A DNA stretch of 64,000 nt from a bacterium SCSIO 12643. Its GTDB lineage: Bacteria > Bacteroidota > Bacteroidia > Flavobacteriales_G > Salibacteraceae. Under the pieces are notes generated by a model. That model did no database searches. It was not told the DNA's origin and was given only the letters and a program-made list of their open reading frames with translations. Positions 32,901 through 43,800 of this stretch are shown here, piece by piece. A program made the translations under genes and the position numbers. The stretch spans positions 1,054,001 through 1,118,000 of the forward strand of contig CP073750.1 of assembly GCA_024398135.1 (NCBI GenBank). Direction: 5' to 3'. Each line of letters begins with the position of its first letter. Position 1 is the first letter of the stretch.

Positions 32901-33357
32901 TATCCCAACAAACCTCAATAACAATGTTTGATACACCATCCCAAGCAAATGGAGCTGAAAATGTAAACCCATTCCATCCTGTTGTTGCGGTGTGTGTACC
33001 AGAATACACATTAGTTAAACCAGTAGCATATGCGGTTAAAGATGTAGCTGTTGTATGCCCCATCTGAATATTGAATCCATTCATTGCATTTGAATTTGCT
33101 GTAGCTACATCAAATCCAATACTAAGAACACTACCTGCTCCACCTAAAGCTTGCAGTTCAGAAGCCAATACCAAGTATTGCGTTCTATTATCTTCGTAAT
33201 ATGTTCCAAATGGAGTCGGTAACGTTTGGAACGTTCCCGTTGTTGTCGTACCCGTACCCAGATACACATAGTTTTGCGCTGATACTTTTGTAAAGGCGGT
33301 ACCTAAAAATACCGCAAACAAAACCAGCATCGTTTTGTAAACGTAGTTTTTTCTCAT
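29977..33357 (-). CDS. T9SS-exported beta-helix surface protein, paralogue 1 (N-terminal type A)
   Basis: 1,126 residues. A signal peptide (1-28, ending VSAQ) is followed by a type A N-terminal domain (about 30-205) starting NYVYLGTGTT. Next comes a CARDB-like module (about 210-315, NDAAIGALTNPTFPTC). A parallel beta-helix spans about 320-745, rich in Asn and Tyr turns and ending QDPPCIGADEF. Ig-like Gly/Thr modules run to about 940, then a PKD domain (YLWDFGDGSTSTDENP). The type A sorting domain begins VYPNPNAGVFTV and ends TAVYRMAVK. It is presumably secreted through the outer membrane and attached or released; whether it binds polysaccharide or acts as an adhesin is not known. It has its own promoter and terminator. 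Confidence 0.85.
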   Translation of the reverse strand: MRKNYVYKTMLVLFAVFLGTAFTKVSAQNYVYLGTGTTTTGTFQTLPTPFGTYYEDNRTQYLVLASELQALGGAGSVLSIGFDVATANSNAMNGFNIQMGHTTATSLTAYATGLTNVYSGTHTATTGWNGFTFSAPFAWDGVSNIVIEVCWDNGAWYSNSTVNYTATTFNSVYGRYADGQTGCAMTGSSGFGSDFMARPNIRFEFSPPLANDAAIGALTNPTFPTCAMDSVVKVELKNFGTANLTSATVNWTINGNVQPAYAWTGNMASFGVDTVTLGTVTGGLNDGDNIVVWSSMPNAVPDSNNINDTLNVSVYNSLSGTYTIGATGDFTSFADAINAMSNYGICAATVFEVMNGTYVEQIQLESYNGMSAANNVTFRSQSGNVDSVIVSYSSTNSGDNYVLNFNGASNFSFEDITLQNLGASYSRVVTTNTSGGNTHITIDGCKWIGMPSTSTWDSDEYASYIYGPGNDNWTLTNNTIMNGNYGLYFYGNFSSYCKNNVVENNHFMDQYYRSSYFYYQEDGMFNENYATSNTTYNFGYAMYFGQNVRVEVQRNHIDGNTSWPSYGLYFTGMTGDLNVFMPVTDNRVVMPKPAASRGIYASNCLFVEFAHNSVYMNSTSNFSPALYFTGGSFNKVKNNIFINGGSGAAVYISGSGVYEMDYNNISAPNGGNIGYSGTSYATLADWVTGTGFDSNSVNVNDVISDTSSFKVCNDSLWGVGTYLSAYAMDYQGDVRQDPPCIGADEFLPLSQFGFTNSPVLCNGDTLTLQQDYFDTVVWNTTDTSNTYDITAPGTQQVAVYDQCGSDTSVFDVMPQQVAVVGDTNLCEGTSATLNTGISGGTYMWSNDVNSNTSTDSVVTVDSAMTVYVEVVDMHGCASADTAIVTQSMDVVLDDSASFCQGANVVLDANMQGTYLWSDGSTNQTLSVTSPGTYSVTVTDQNCVSSASTNVTEILDAVAAFADSSSHFTVVFTNTSQNGTSYLWDFGDGSTSTDENPIHIYPWTIEDSTCMVVTLTVTNSCGSNTYTNDCVRVGQLVSVSEVELASLISVYPNPNAGVFTVNVKSDEAKDMSVEVLDVRGSQVFVQSYGKVNGEVNRTINLEGAAQGIYFVKVTLDGETAVYRMAVK

Positions 33358-33389
33358 AAAATTTCTCTAAAATTGGTAAATAACGTCTC

Positions 33390-33419
33390 CAAATATATCG
33401 GTAATTATTTCTCATGCAA
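33390..33419 (-). promoter_or_regulatory. Promoter of T9SS paralogue 1
   Basis: TTG (33419-33417), 19 nt, TATATTTG (33397-33390) followed by GGAG on the minus strand. It lies about 33 nt before the start codon. Confidence 0.75.
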
Positions 33420-33536
33420 AATTTTTTTTAAAAAAAGCTTAATCTTACCCAACCCCCTATATTATTTATTCGTATCGCATACATTTTATTTTAAAACGGC
33501 AATTATCAATTTTAAAGAACTAAATACGCTTAAATC

Positions 33537-33570
33537 GAAAAGCCCGGGTGATATATCACCCGGGCTTTTA
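33537..33570. terminator. Terminator after T9SS paralogue 2
   Basis: 26-nt perfect palindrome (33541-33566, arm AGCCCGGGTGATA) flanked by A and T runs. Confidence 0.88.
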
Positions 33571-33592
33571 TAATTATTTTGGAAACTAATTA

Positions 33593-36500
33593 CTAGTTCA
33601 CGGAAATCCTATAAACTGCTGTTTCACCATCTAAAGTTACTTTAACAAAATAGATTCCTTGTGCTACTCCTTCCAGATTAACAGTTCTGTTTACCTCACC
33701 ATTTATTTTTCCGTAAGATTGTACAAATACCTGCGCCCCTCTTACATCCAGTACCTCAATCGACATATCCTTAGACTCATCAGATTTCACATTTACTGTA
33801 AAGATTCCAGCATTTGGATTTGGATATACAGAGATTAACGAGGCTAACTCAACTTCAGAAATACTTAACGGATTTACTGATTTCCCTACCTTTACACAAT
33901 AATCTGTATACGTAGCAGCCCCACAACTATTGGTCACTTCTAACGTCACAACGTAACATAGACTATCCTCATTTGTATTTGAAAAGGCGTGCGTTGGATT
34001 TTCGTATGTTGAGGTTGTCCCATCTCCAAAATTCCATAGATAAGAAACTCCATTTTGCGATGTATTTGTAAATACAGCTGTATAAAGTGAAGATGAAGTA
34101 CTAAACGAAGCTATAGCATTTAAAATTTCAGATACATTCGTAGACGCTGAACTTACACAGTTTTGATCTGTTACAGTCACAGAATATATACCAGGAGCTG
34201 TTACAGATAAAGTTTGGTTTGTTGAACCATCACTCCATAAGTAAGTTCCCTGCATGTTTGCATCTAATACCACATTTGCACCTTCGCAGAAACTTGCTGT
34301 ATCTGCCAACACCACATCCATACTTTGAGTTACAATTGCGGTATCCATAGAGCTACATCCATACATATCCACAACTTCAACGTATACGGTCATTGCAGAA
34401 TCAACAATTATCACTGAATCTGTCAATGTATTTGAATTCACATCGTTACTCCATAGATAAGTACCACCAGAAATCCCAGTGTTTAATGTAGCTGAAGTTC
34501 CCTCACATAAGTTGGTATCTCCTACTACTGCTACTTGCTGTGGCATTACATCGAATACAGAAGTATCAGATCCACATAAATCGTATACCGAAACTTGTTG
34601 CGTAGCCGGAGCGGTAATATCATACGTATTTGAAGTATCAGTTGCGTTCCATACTACTGTATCAAAATACTCTTGAACCAATGTTAAAGTATCTCCATTA
34701 CATAAAACCAAATCAGAGAATCCAAATTGTGAAGTCGGCATAAACTCATCCGCCCCGATACATGGAGGATCTTGCCTTACCTCACCTTGATAATCCATAG
34801 CGTAAGCAGATAAATAAGTACCTACTGCCCATAACGAATCGTTACATACTTTGAATGAAGAAGTATCACTAATTACATCATTCACATTCACTGAGTTTGA
34901 ATCAAATCCAATTCCGGTTACCCAATCTGATAATGTTGCATATGTAGTACCCCCCCTATAACCAATGTCACCTCCATTTGGCGCACTGATATTGTTATAA
35001 TCCATTTCATAAACACCTGAACCTGAGATATAAACAGCAGCACCAGAACCTCCATTAATGAAGATATTGTTTTTCACTTTGTTAAAACTACCACCAGAGA
35101 AATACAACGCTGAGTTAAAGGTTGAAGTACTGTTCATATATACAGAGTTATGTGCAAACTCAACGAATAACAAGTCAGAAGCATAAATACCTCTCCATGC
35201 GTTTGGCTTAGGCATAACCACTCTGTTATTATAAATTGATACAGATGCATTCAAATCTCCTTTTACACTCGCTAAATACAACCCGGTTGATGGCCAATTG
35301 ACAGTCCCTTCAACATGGTTATTAGAAATTTCAATTCTACGAGCCCCACCTATAAAGAAAGAACTACCACTAGGATGAGTTGAGTTAGATATAGCATGGT
35401 TTTCAGTAAACAAACCATCATCCTGATAGTAGAAATTTGCAGATATGTACCACTGATCAACAAACTCATTTCTTTCAATCACATTATTTTCCCCGTAATT
35501 TCCGTTAGTTCCATAAAAATACAACCCATAATTGCCATTTATAATAGTATTATTCCTAATCGTCCAATTATCATTACCTCCTCCATTGATATATGACACA
35601 TATTGATTACCGTTAGATCCATTAGTCGTTGGCATTCCAATCCACTTACATCCATCAATCGTAATATTCTTATTACCACCTGAAGCAGTAACTACTCTTG
35701 AGTATGAAGGTCCTAAGTTTTGAAAAGTCATATTCTCTACCAAAATATTAGAAACGTGATCAAATTTCAAAATATAGTTATCTGAACTTCCTGAGGAAAT
35801 ATATGATATGACCACACTATCTGCATTTCCGGATTGTGAACGGAAGGTTAAAGTATTCATAGAAGACATCCCTGGAAAAGTAGAAAGGTTTAATTGCTCC
35901 GTATAGGTTCCATTTACCGCTTCTACAATCAAATTTCCACAAACTCCATAGGCACTAAGGCTATTAATCGCATCTGTAAACGAAACGAAATCACCTGCTC
36001 CCGAAGGATCAATGGTGATTACACCACTATAACCCTGAGTGTACACCAACTGCGTAGAGTCATTGTATGTAGATGAATCCGTAACACCATTTGGCATTGA
36101 GGTCCACACATCTATGGTATCGCCAAAAGCGATATTTGAATTTGTACCTACAACAACAGTATCTAAATCATTTGTTGCTAAAGACCCCGTCCAGGAATAA
36201 GGCATTTGGAGATTACCATTAATTGACCAGTTGATTTGGGCAGAAGTCAGGTTTCCAGATCCATAGTTTTTCAATTCTACAGTAACGACAGAATCCAAAG
36301 TACATCCCGGAAGTTCAGGATTTAATACTGCAGTTAAACCAGAATTATTTACTAAATCAGAAAAAACCTCAATATCATCTAATGCAATATCGTTGAAATA
36401 TGGTGTGCTCCCATTTTGATTTACATTAAAACGGAATTTCGGAGGTCCACTGAAAGTGTATGCTGATAATGGGATAGAGAACTGTTCCCAATCTCGATTA

Positions 36501-36958
36501 GCCGTATTATTGGCAAATGTAAAAACTCCGGTATGCCAGGTTGCTCCGTCAAATACATCGACACTAAATGTATTAAAAGTGGTATTGTATCCTGTAATAT
36601 CACTTTTTAACCAAAAACGTAATTTTGGATTTATAAAACCATTTATATTCACAGTATCGGTTTCTAAAATTGAAATCAGATTGTTAGGAGAGGAACCATC
36701 AACCCAGGCAAACGAACCTCCATTCCCCGTATGATCTACTGTACCATTCATTGCAAAGCCAGGATGTCCACTGAGCCTCCATAATGCTTTATAACTTGTA
36801 TTACCTGTAGACGAGGTATTTGACCAACCCACAGGAACTGACGTATTATCAAATGTCTCGGTAAATGGCGGTGCAGAAACTGTCTGTGCAGAAACCGAAA
36901 ATCCCCAGGCTACCAAAACCAATAGCGCATAGATTTTTATTAAGTGATTTTTCCTCAT
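33593..36958 (-). CDS. T9SS-exported beta-helix surface protein, paralogue 2 (N-terminal type B)
   Basis: 1,121 residues. The signal peptide ends VSAQ (about 1-25). The N-terminal domain is type B: a MAM/jelly-roll-like domain of about 170 residues (FTETFDNTSVPVGWSN, LRFWLKSDITGY, FNDIALDDIEVFS). A CARDB-like module, beta-helix to PPCIGADEF, Ig-like modules, PKD (YLWNFGDGTTSTYENP) and a T9SS domain (VYPNPNAGIFTV) follow. Its N-terminal half is nearly the same as paralogue 4, while the late beta-helix is nearly identical to paralogue 1. This makes it a mosaic. The ligand is unknown. Confidence 0.85.
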   Translation of the reverse strand: MRKNHLIKIYALLVLVAWGFSVSAQTVSAPPFTETFDNTSVPVGWSNTSSTGNTSYKALWRLSGHPGFAMNGTVDHTGNGGSFAWVDGSSPNNLISILETDTVNINGFINPKLRFWLKSDITGYNTTFNTFSVDVFDGATWHTGVFTFANNTANRDWEQFSIPLSAYTFSGPPKFRFNVNQNGSTPYFNDIALDDIEVFSDLVNNSGLTAVLNPELPGCTLDSVVTVELKNYGSGNLTSAQINWSINGNLQMPYSWTGSLATNDLDTVVVGTNSNIAFGDTIDVWTSMPNGVTDSSTYNDSTQLVYTQGYSGVITIDPSGAGDFVSFTDAINSLSAYGVCGNLIVEAVNGTYTEQLNLSTFPGMSSMNTLTFRSQSGNADSVVISYISSGSSDNYILKFDHVSNILVENMTFQNLGPSYSRVVTASGGNKNITIDGCKWIGMPTTNGSNGNQYVSYINGGGNDNWTIRNNTIINGNYGLYFYGTNGNYGENNVIERNEFVDQWYISANFYYQDDGLFTENHAISNSTHPSGSSFFIGGARRIEISNNHVEGTVNWPSTGLYLASVKGDLNASVSIYNNRVVMPKPNAWRGIYASDLLFVEFAHNSVYMNSTSTFNSALYFSGGSFNKVKNNIFINGGSGAAVYISGSGVYEMDYNNISAPNGGDIGYRGGTTYATLSDWVTGIGFDSNSVNVNDVISDTSSFKVCNDSLWAVGTYLSAYAMDYQGEVRQDPPCIGADEFMPTSQFGFSDLVLCNGDTLTLVQEYFDTVVWNATDTSNTYDITAPATQQVSVYDLCGSDTSVFDVMPQQVAVVGDTNLCEGTSATLNTGISGGTYLWSNDVNSNTLTDSVIIVDSAMTVYVEVVDMYGCSSMDTAIVTQSMDVVLADTASFCEGANVVLDANMQGTYLWSDGSTNQTLSVTAPGIYSVTVTDQNCVSSASTNVSEILNAIASFSTSSSLYTAVFTNTSQNGVSYLWNFGDGTTSTYENPTHAFSNTNEDSLCYVVTLEVTNSCGAATYTDYCVKVGKSVNPLSISEVELASLISVYPNPNAGIFTVNVKSDESKDMSIEVLDVRGAQVFVQSYGKINGEVNRTVNLEGVAQGIYFVKVTLDGETAVYRISVN

Positions 36959-36990
36959 AATTTCTTTGATTTTAAGTTATACAATGAGGC

Positions 36991-37021
36991 CAAATATATT
37001 TCTCCACAATGAGCGAAGCAA
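36991..37021 (-). promoter_or_regulatory. Promoter of T9SS paralogue 2
   Basis: TTG (37021-37019), 20 nt, TATATTTG (36998-36991) followed by GG on the minus strand. It lies 33 nt before the start codon. Confidence 0.75.
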
Positions 37022-37277
37022 AGCAACAGCAAATCACAAACACCTTAAAAACAACACTTTAATGCTCGTGTATAGTTAAAATAAGGTTGAGTCAAATACA
37101 TATCCCACCTCTTTCTCAACCTTTTTCAACGATTCGTTCTTATCACATTAAGTATTTGTTTGGATTTCATTCTTGATGGGTTATAAAGTGTATGCAAAAA
37201 CACTTCTCGTTTCAAGGCAAATCCATCAATTTTAGAATAAACCATCCATAAGGTCATCTTACCAAAAGTTATTAAAC

Positions 37278-37308
37278 AAAAAAGCCCGAAGGATGAATCC
37301 CCCGGGCT
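37278..37308 (-). terminator. Terminator after T9SS paralogue 3
   Basis: Stem AGCCCG/CGGGCT (37283-37288 with 37303-37308) plus an inner GGA/TCC pairing. On the minus strand it is followed by T residues. Confidence 0.75.
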
Positions 37309-37334
37309 CTTACAATTATTTTGGAAACCAGTGA

Positions 37335-40300
37335 CTAGTTCACTGAAATTCTATAAACTGCTGTTTCACCATCTAAGGTTACTTTAACAAAATAGATTCC
37401 TTGTGCTACTCCTTCCAGGTTAACAGTTCTGTTTACTTCACCATTAACTTTTCCGTAAGACTGCACAAACACTTGAGCACCTCTGATATCCAGCACCTCT
37501 ATTGCCATATCCTTAGCCTCATCAGATTTTACATTTACTGTAAATACTCCTTCGTTAGGATTTGGATATACTGAAATTAATGAAGCTAACTCTACCTCAG
37601 AAACACCAACCATAACTCCTATTCTTACACAATCATCAGTATAAGTATGAGAACCACAACTATTCGTCACGGTTAATGTTACCACTTTACAAATACTATC
37701 TTGATTTGTCCATGGGTAAATATGAGTTGGATTTTCTTCTGTAGACGTTGTTCCATCACCGAAATCCCATAGGTAAGATGTACCATTTTGAGATGTATTT
37801 GTAAATTGAACAGCTAAATATGATGAAGAACTATTAAATGATGCCACCGCATCCAAGATTTCTGTCACAAATGTAGAAGCTGAACTTACACAGTTTTGAT
37901 CTGTTACAGTTACTGAATAAGATCCAGGAGAGGTTACTGATAAAGTTTGGTTTGTTGAACCATCACTCCATAAGTACGTCCCTTGCATGTTTGCATCTAA
38001 TACCACATTCGCACCTTCACAGAAGGTAGCCGAATCATCCAATACTACATCCATACTTTGAGTTACAATAGCTGTATCCATAGAACTACATCCATGCATA
38101 TCCACTACCTCAACATATACGGTCATTGCTGTATCAACAACTACAACTGAATCTGTAGACGTATCAGAATTTAAGTCATTACTCCACATATAAGTACCAC
38201 CAGAAATTCCAGTGTTTAATGTAGCCGTAGTTCCTTCACATAAATTGGTATCTCCTACTACTGCAACTTGTTGTGGCATTACCGTGAATACTGAGGTATC
38301 AGACCCACATAAATCATATACCGCTACTTGTTGAGAACCTGGAGCAGTAATATCATAGGTATTTGTTGTATCTGTAGTATTCCATACCACAGTATCAAAA
38401 TAATCCTGTACCAGAGTTAATGTATCACCATCACATAATACAGGACTATCATTAAATCCGAACTCAGAGATTGGCATAAACTCATCCGCACCAATACATG
38501 GAGGATCTTGACGCATATCGCCTTCATAATCCACCATATAAGTAGCTAAATATGTTCCAACACCATATAATGAATCATTACATACTTTAAATGTTGCGGT
38601 ATCGCTGATCACATCGTTTACATTTACTGAATTCGAATCAAATCCAGTAGCTGCAATCCAATCGGATAAAGTAGTATAACCTGTACCTGAAGTATAACCT
38701 ACATCCCCTCCATTTGGAGTACTTAAATTGTTATTATCCATTTCATATACACCTGATCCAGCTACATAAATTGCAGAACCAGTACCTCCGTTAATGAAGA
38801 TATTGTTTTTCACTTTGTTGAAACTTCCATCATCAAATTCCAATGCAGCGTCAGTACCTGAAGAACTATTCATATAAACTGAATTATGCGCCAACTCCAC
38901 AAATAGACTATTATATGACCTAATTCCATAATCCGCATTTGATTTCTTCATTACCACACGGTTATTCGTTATAGGTAAGAACGTATTCAAATCACCAGTC
39001 ATACCAGAAAAATATATCCCTTGATCTGGCCAGGTTGCGTTCCCTTTAACATGGTTATTACTTACCTCGAATCTGGTATTTTCTACAAAATAGAATCCAT
39101 ATGAAAAAGAAAGCGTAGAAGTTGACGTTACTTCATTACCAATAAATTCTCCATCCATTTGATAATAGATATATGCACCAGTATAATATTGATCAATAAA
39201 TGTATTATTCCTAACCACGTTATTCATTCCGTTGGTATTGAAATCTCCATCTAAATATAAACCATAGTTACCATCGATAATTGTATTATTTGTAATCGTC
39301 CAATTATCTTTTCCAGGACCATCAATATACGAAACAGCTTGCTCATCATCCCAAGATGATGTAGAAGGTACTCCTTTCCACACACAACCGTCAATTTTGA
39401 TATCTGTACTAGAATTATTTACAGCCGTAACAACTCTTGAATAACCAGCACCTAAATTTTGCATTGTAATATTTTCAATATTAAAATAAGACGCACCGTT
39501 AAAATTAACCACATAATTATCAGAAGATCCAGTAGCTGAATACGACAAAGTTACCATACTGGCATCTCCGGATTGAGATCTAAATGTCACATTATTTGCC
39601 ATGGACATTCCATCATAAGTTGTAAGGTTTATTTGTTCAACATAAGTACCATTCGCTACTTCGAAAACAGTTGCTGCACAAATACCGAAATCAATCATAT
39701 CACTAATCGCTGCTGCAAAACTCACATAATCACCCGCACCAGACGCATCAATGGTATATGTTCCGGACAATGAAGTATGTACCATAACAGCTAATGTATC
39801 ATTAATGTTATTACTGTCTAATACTCCATTTGGCATTGAAGACCATACCACAATATTATCTCCATCATTTAAACCACCAGTAACCACACCAAGGGTTAAA
39901 GTATCCTTATCAAAAGATGCTAAGTTTCCTGTCCATGCGTTAGCTGGCTGAATATTTCCGTTAACAGACCAGTTCACTGTTGCAGAAGTTAAATTTGAAG
40001 TTCCATAATTAATCAATTCAACTTGCACGTTAGAATCCATTGCACAAGTAGGAAATGATGGATTAATTAATGCGCCAGTAGCAGCATCATTTGCCAATGG
40101 TGGAGTAAACTCTAAACGCATATTTGGTCTATACGTTTGCTGAGCTCCAGTTGATGTATTACCGTTAGTCATTGAACATCCGGAATTTCCATCATCATAT
40201 CTACCATACACAGAATTGAATGAAGTGGCTGTATATCTAACGAAGCTGTTATCAAACCACGCTCCGTTATCAAAACAAACTTCTACAACAACATTTGACA

Positions 40301-40721
40301 CACCATCCCATGCAAATGGAGCAGTAAATGTAAAGTTATTCCATCCAGAAGTCGCCACATGGCTACCAGAATACACATTCGTCAAACCTGAAACAAAACC
40401 AGAAAGAGATGTTGCTGTAGTATGACCGATCTTAATATTAAACCCATTCATTGTTGCAGCGTCCGGTTGTGAGACATCGAACGCTAAACCTAATACACTT
40501 CCAGAAGCTCCCAAAGCTTGCAATTCAGATGCTAAAATCAGATATGACGTTCTACCATCCTCATAATATGTTCCAAATGGGGTTGGCATTGTTTGGTAAG
40601 TAGTGGTTGCTGTAGTCGCAGTACCGACATACAGATAGTTTTGGGCTGATAATTCTTGCAATGACAGCCCCAAGAATGCTATCATTACTATCACCCAATT
40701 AAAAAGATAATTTTTCCTCAT
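37335..40721 (-). CDS. T9SS-exported beta-helix surface protein, paralogue 3 (N-terminal type A)
   Basis: 1,128 residues with the same plan as paralogue 1. A signal peptide (ending LSAQ) is followed by the type A N-terminal domain (NYLYVGTATT, TPFGTYYEDGRTSYLILASELQ), a CARDB-like module, the beta-helix, Ig-like modules, PKD (YLWDFGDGTTSTEENP) and a T9SS domain (VYPNPNEGVFTV ending TAVYRISVN). Its region SEFGFNDSPVLCDGDTLTL is shared with paralogue 5 and not with its type A partner. It has its own promoter and terminator. Confidence 0.85.
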   Translation of the reverse strand: MRKNYLFNWVIVMIAFLGLSLQELSAQNYLYVGTATTATTTYQTMPTPFGTYYEDGRTSYLILASELQALGASGSVLGLAFDVSQPDAATMNGFNIKIGHTTATSLSGFVSGLTNVYSGSHVATSGWNNFTFTAPFAWDGVSNVVVEVCFDNGAWFDNSFVRYTATSFNSVYGRYDDGNSGCSMTNGNTSTGAQQTYRPNMRLEFTPPLANDAATGALINPSFPTCAMDSNVQVELINYGTSNLTSATVNWSVNGNIQPANAWTGNLASFDKDTLTLGVVTGGLNDGDNIVVWSSMPNGVLDSNNINDTLAVMVHTSLSGTYTIDASGAGDYVSFAAAISDMIDFGICAATVFEVANGTYVEQINLTTYDGMSMANNVTFRSQSGDASMVTLSYSATGSSDNYVVNFNGASYFNIENITMQNLGAGYSRVVTAVNNSSTDIKIDGCVWKGVPSTSSWDDEQAVSYIDGPGKDNWTITNNTIIDGNYGLYLDGDFNTNGMNNVVRNNTFIDQYYTGAYIYYQMDGEFIGNEVTSTSTLSFSYGFYFVENTRFEVSNNHVKGNATWPDQGIYFSGMTGDLNTFLPITNNRVVMKKSNADYGIRSYNSLFVELAHNSVYMNSSSGTDAALEFDDGSFNKVKNNIFINGGTGSAIYVAGSGVYEMDNNNLSTPNGGDVGYTSGTGYTTLSDWIAATGFDSNSVNVNDVISDTATFKVCNDSLYGVGTYLATYMVDYEGDMRQDPPCIGADEFMPISEFGFNDSPVLCDGDTLTLVQDYFDTVVWNTTDTTNTYDITAPGSQQVAVYDLCGSDTSVFTVMPQQVAVVGDTNLCEGTTATLNTGISGGTYMWSNDLNSDTSTDSVVVVDTAMTVYVEVVDMHGCSSMDTAIVTQSMDVVLDDSATFCEGANVVLDANMQGTYLWSDGSTNQTLSVTSPGSYSVTVTDQNCVSSASTFVTEILDAVASFNSSSSYLAVQFTNTSQNGTSYLWDFGDGTTSTEENPTHIYPWTNQDSICKVVTLTVTNSCGSHTYTDDCVRIGVMVGVSEVELASLISVYPNPNEGVFTVNVKSDEAKDMAIEVLDIRGAQVFVQSYGKVNGEVNRTVNLEGVAQGIYFVKVTLDGETAVYRISVN

Positions 40722-40757
40722 AATCGATATATAATATTAAATAGTTAACTAATGACC

Positions 40758-40788
40758 CAAATATATTCTTTAAGAGTATTTATTCCAA
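40758..40788 (-). promoter_or_regulatory. Promoter of T9SS paralogue 3
   Basis: TTG (40788-40786), 20 nt, TATATTTG (40765-40758) followed by GG on the minus strand. It lies 37 nt before the start codon. Confidence 0.75.
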
Positions 40789-40808
40789 CTTTTTTATTTC
40801 ACATAAAA

Positions 40809-40845
40809 AAGAAAAAGCCCCGATAGTGTAAACTATCGGGGCTTT
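40809..40845 (-). terminator. Terminator after T9SS paralogue 4
   Basis: Fourteen-base-pair stem AAAGCCCCGATAGT (40814-40827 with 40832-40845), loop GTAA, and a T-rich tail on the minus strand. Confidence 0.9.
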
Positions 40846-40869
40846 CATAAATGAATTATTTATTTAAAC

Positions 40870-43800
40870 CTATTTCACAGAAACTCTGTACACTGCAGTT
40901 TCACCATCTAAGGTTACTTTAACAAAATAGATTCCTTGTGCTGCTCCTTCCAAGTTAATGGTTCTGTTTACTTCACCATTTACTTTTCCGTAAGACTGTA
41001 CAAATACCTGAGCACCTCTGATATCAAGTACTTGTACTGACATTTCCTTAGCCTCATCAGATTTTACATTTACTGTAAAAATTCCAGCATTTGGATTTGG
41101 ATATACAGAGATTAATGATGCTAACTCCACTTCAGACACACTTACCAACTGACCTACTCTTACACAATCATTGGTATAAGTATGAGATCCACAGCTATTT
41201 GTTACAGTTAATTTTACCACATAACAAATACTATCTTCATTAGTCCATGGATAAATATGCGTTGGATTCTCCTCTGTTGATGTTGTTCCATCACCGAATT
41301 CCCATAAGTAAGATGTTCCGTTCTGAGATGCGTTAGTAAACACTACAGTATAGAATGAAGATGAATCAGAGAAAGAGGCTACAGCATCTAATATTTCTGA
41401 CACATAAGATGAAGCTGAACTTACACAGTTTTGATCTGTTACAGTTACTGAATAAGATCCTGGAGAGGTTACTGATAAAGTTTGGTTTGTTGAACCATCA
41501 CTCCATAAGTAAGTTCCTTGCATGTTTGCATCTAATACCACATTAGCTCCCTCACAGAAACTTGCCGAATCATCTAACACAACATCCATACTTTGCGTCA
41601 CTACAGCTGTATCCATAGAACTACACCCATGCATATCCACTACTTCAACATAAACAGTCATGGCAGTATCTACAACAACAACTGAATCGGTAGATGTATC
41701 AGCGTTTAGGTCATTACTCCACATATATGTACCACCAGAAATTCCAGTGTTTAATGTGGCAGAAGTTCCCTCACATAAGTTCGTATCTCCTACAGTGGCT
41801 ACCTGCTGTGGCATTACTGTGAACACAGATGTATCTGATCCACATAAATCATATACAGCCACTTGTTGCGTACCAGGAGCGGTAATATCATAAGTGTTTG
41901 AAGTATCTGTTGTATTCCATACTACAGTATCAAAATAATCCTGTACCAGAGTTAATGTATCTCCACTACATAAAACCGGACTATTTGTAAATCCAAATTG
42001 AGAAATTGGCATAAACTCATCTGCTCCAATACATGGAGGATCTTGCCTCACATCTCCCTCATAGTCTACAGCATACATTGGCATTGCTGTACCCACATTC
42101 CATAACGAATCATTACATACTTTAAATGAAGCAGTATCGCTCATTACATTATTTACGTTCACAGAATTTGAATCTAATTGTGTTGCAGCAACCCAATCAG
42201 TTAAGGTAGCTTGATTAGAACCGTTATAACCAATATTACCTCCGTTTGGCGCACTTAAGTTATTATAATCCATTTCATAGATTCCAGATCCCGACATGTA
42301 AACTGCAGCTCCAGAACCTCCATTGATGAAAATATTATTTTTTACAGTGTTAAAACTACCACCCGTAAAGTATAAAGCTCCATAAGAAGTTGAACTACTA
42401 TTCATGTAAACCGAATTATGAGCTACTTCCACAAACAAACAACTTGATGCATATATTCCATAATAACCGCTTGATTTTGGCATTATAATTCGGTTATTAT
42501 AAACAGGCAAAAATGTATTTAAGTCACCAGTTACAGATGTTAAATACAATCCATATCTCGGCCAATTTGCGTTTCCTTCAATATGGTTGTTAGAGATTTC
42601 AGTTCTTAGAGTCTGCCCAATATAGAATGAATAACCAGAGTTATAAGTTGTATTTGAAGTTGCATGATTTCCTGTAAACATACCGTCTTCTTGATAATAG
42701 AAATACGCAGATCTATAATACTGATCCATGAATTCATTATTTTCAACTATATTGTTTTTACCATTAGCACTAAAGTTTCCATAAAGATACAAACCGTAGT
42801 TACCATTCATAATCGTATTATTTACAATCGTCCAATTATCATTACCTGGACCATAGATGTATGAAACATATTCATCAGAATCCCATGTTGATGTTGAAGG
42901 CATACCTACCCACTTACATCCATCAATAGTAATATTTGTATTTCCACCCGAAGTTGGAGTGGTTACTACTCTTGAATAATCTGCTCCTAAATTTTGAAGC
43001 GTCATATTGGCAATCGTAATATATGAAGCTTCATCAAAGTTCAAAATATAGTTATCTGCACTTCCAGTAGCTGAATATGAAATAATCACACTATCCGCAT
43101 TTCCAGACTGAGAACGGAAGGTTAAAGTATTCATAGAAGACATACCTGGAAAAGTAGAAAGATTTAACTGTTCTACATAAGTTCCGTTTACTGCCTCAAC
43201 AATCAAACTACCACATACACCGTAGATATCAATATTATTAATCGCATCTGTAAATGAAACGAAATCACCTGCTCCAGAAGGATCAATAGTCATTACACCA
43301 CTGTAACCTTGAATATACTCCAATTGTGTAGAATCATTGTACGCAGCCGAATCCATAATACCATTTGGCATAGAGGTCCATACATCAATAATATCACCAA
43401 AAGCAATATTTGAATTTGTACCTACAGTAACAGTATCTAAATCGCTTGTCGCCAAAGATCCCGTCCAGGAATAAGGCATTTGGAGATTACCATTAATTGA
43501 CCAGTTGATTTGAGCAGAAGTCAGGTTTCCCGATCCATAATTTTTCAACTCTACTGTAACCACAGAGTCTAAAGTACAACCTGGAAGTTCTGGATTTAAC
43601 ACTGCTGTTAAACCTGCATTATTCACTAAATCAGAAAAAATCTCAACGTCATCTAAAGCGATATCATTCCAGTAAGGTGTCCCTCCTGTTTGATCTACAT
43701 TAAAACGAAATTTAGCAGGTCCACTAAAAGTGTATGCTGATAAAGAAACAGAGAATTGTTCCCAATCTTGATTAGCCGTATTATTAGCAAATGTAAATGC

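Larger units (their letters stand above)
36959..37334. other. 376-base gap between T9SS paralogues 2 and 3
   Basis: It contains the promoter of paralogue 2 (36991-37021) and the terminator of paralogue 3 (37278-37308). About 250 bases between them are A/T-rich with no gene. It is the longest spacer in the array; the others are about 140-240 bases. Confidence 0.6.

Noticed and set aside
36421-36734. Open frames antisense to the T9SS genes
   Set aside because: They are shadows of long, well-supported coding genes and have no start-site or protein-family support.
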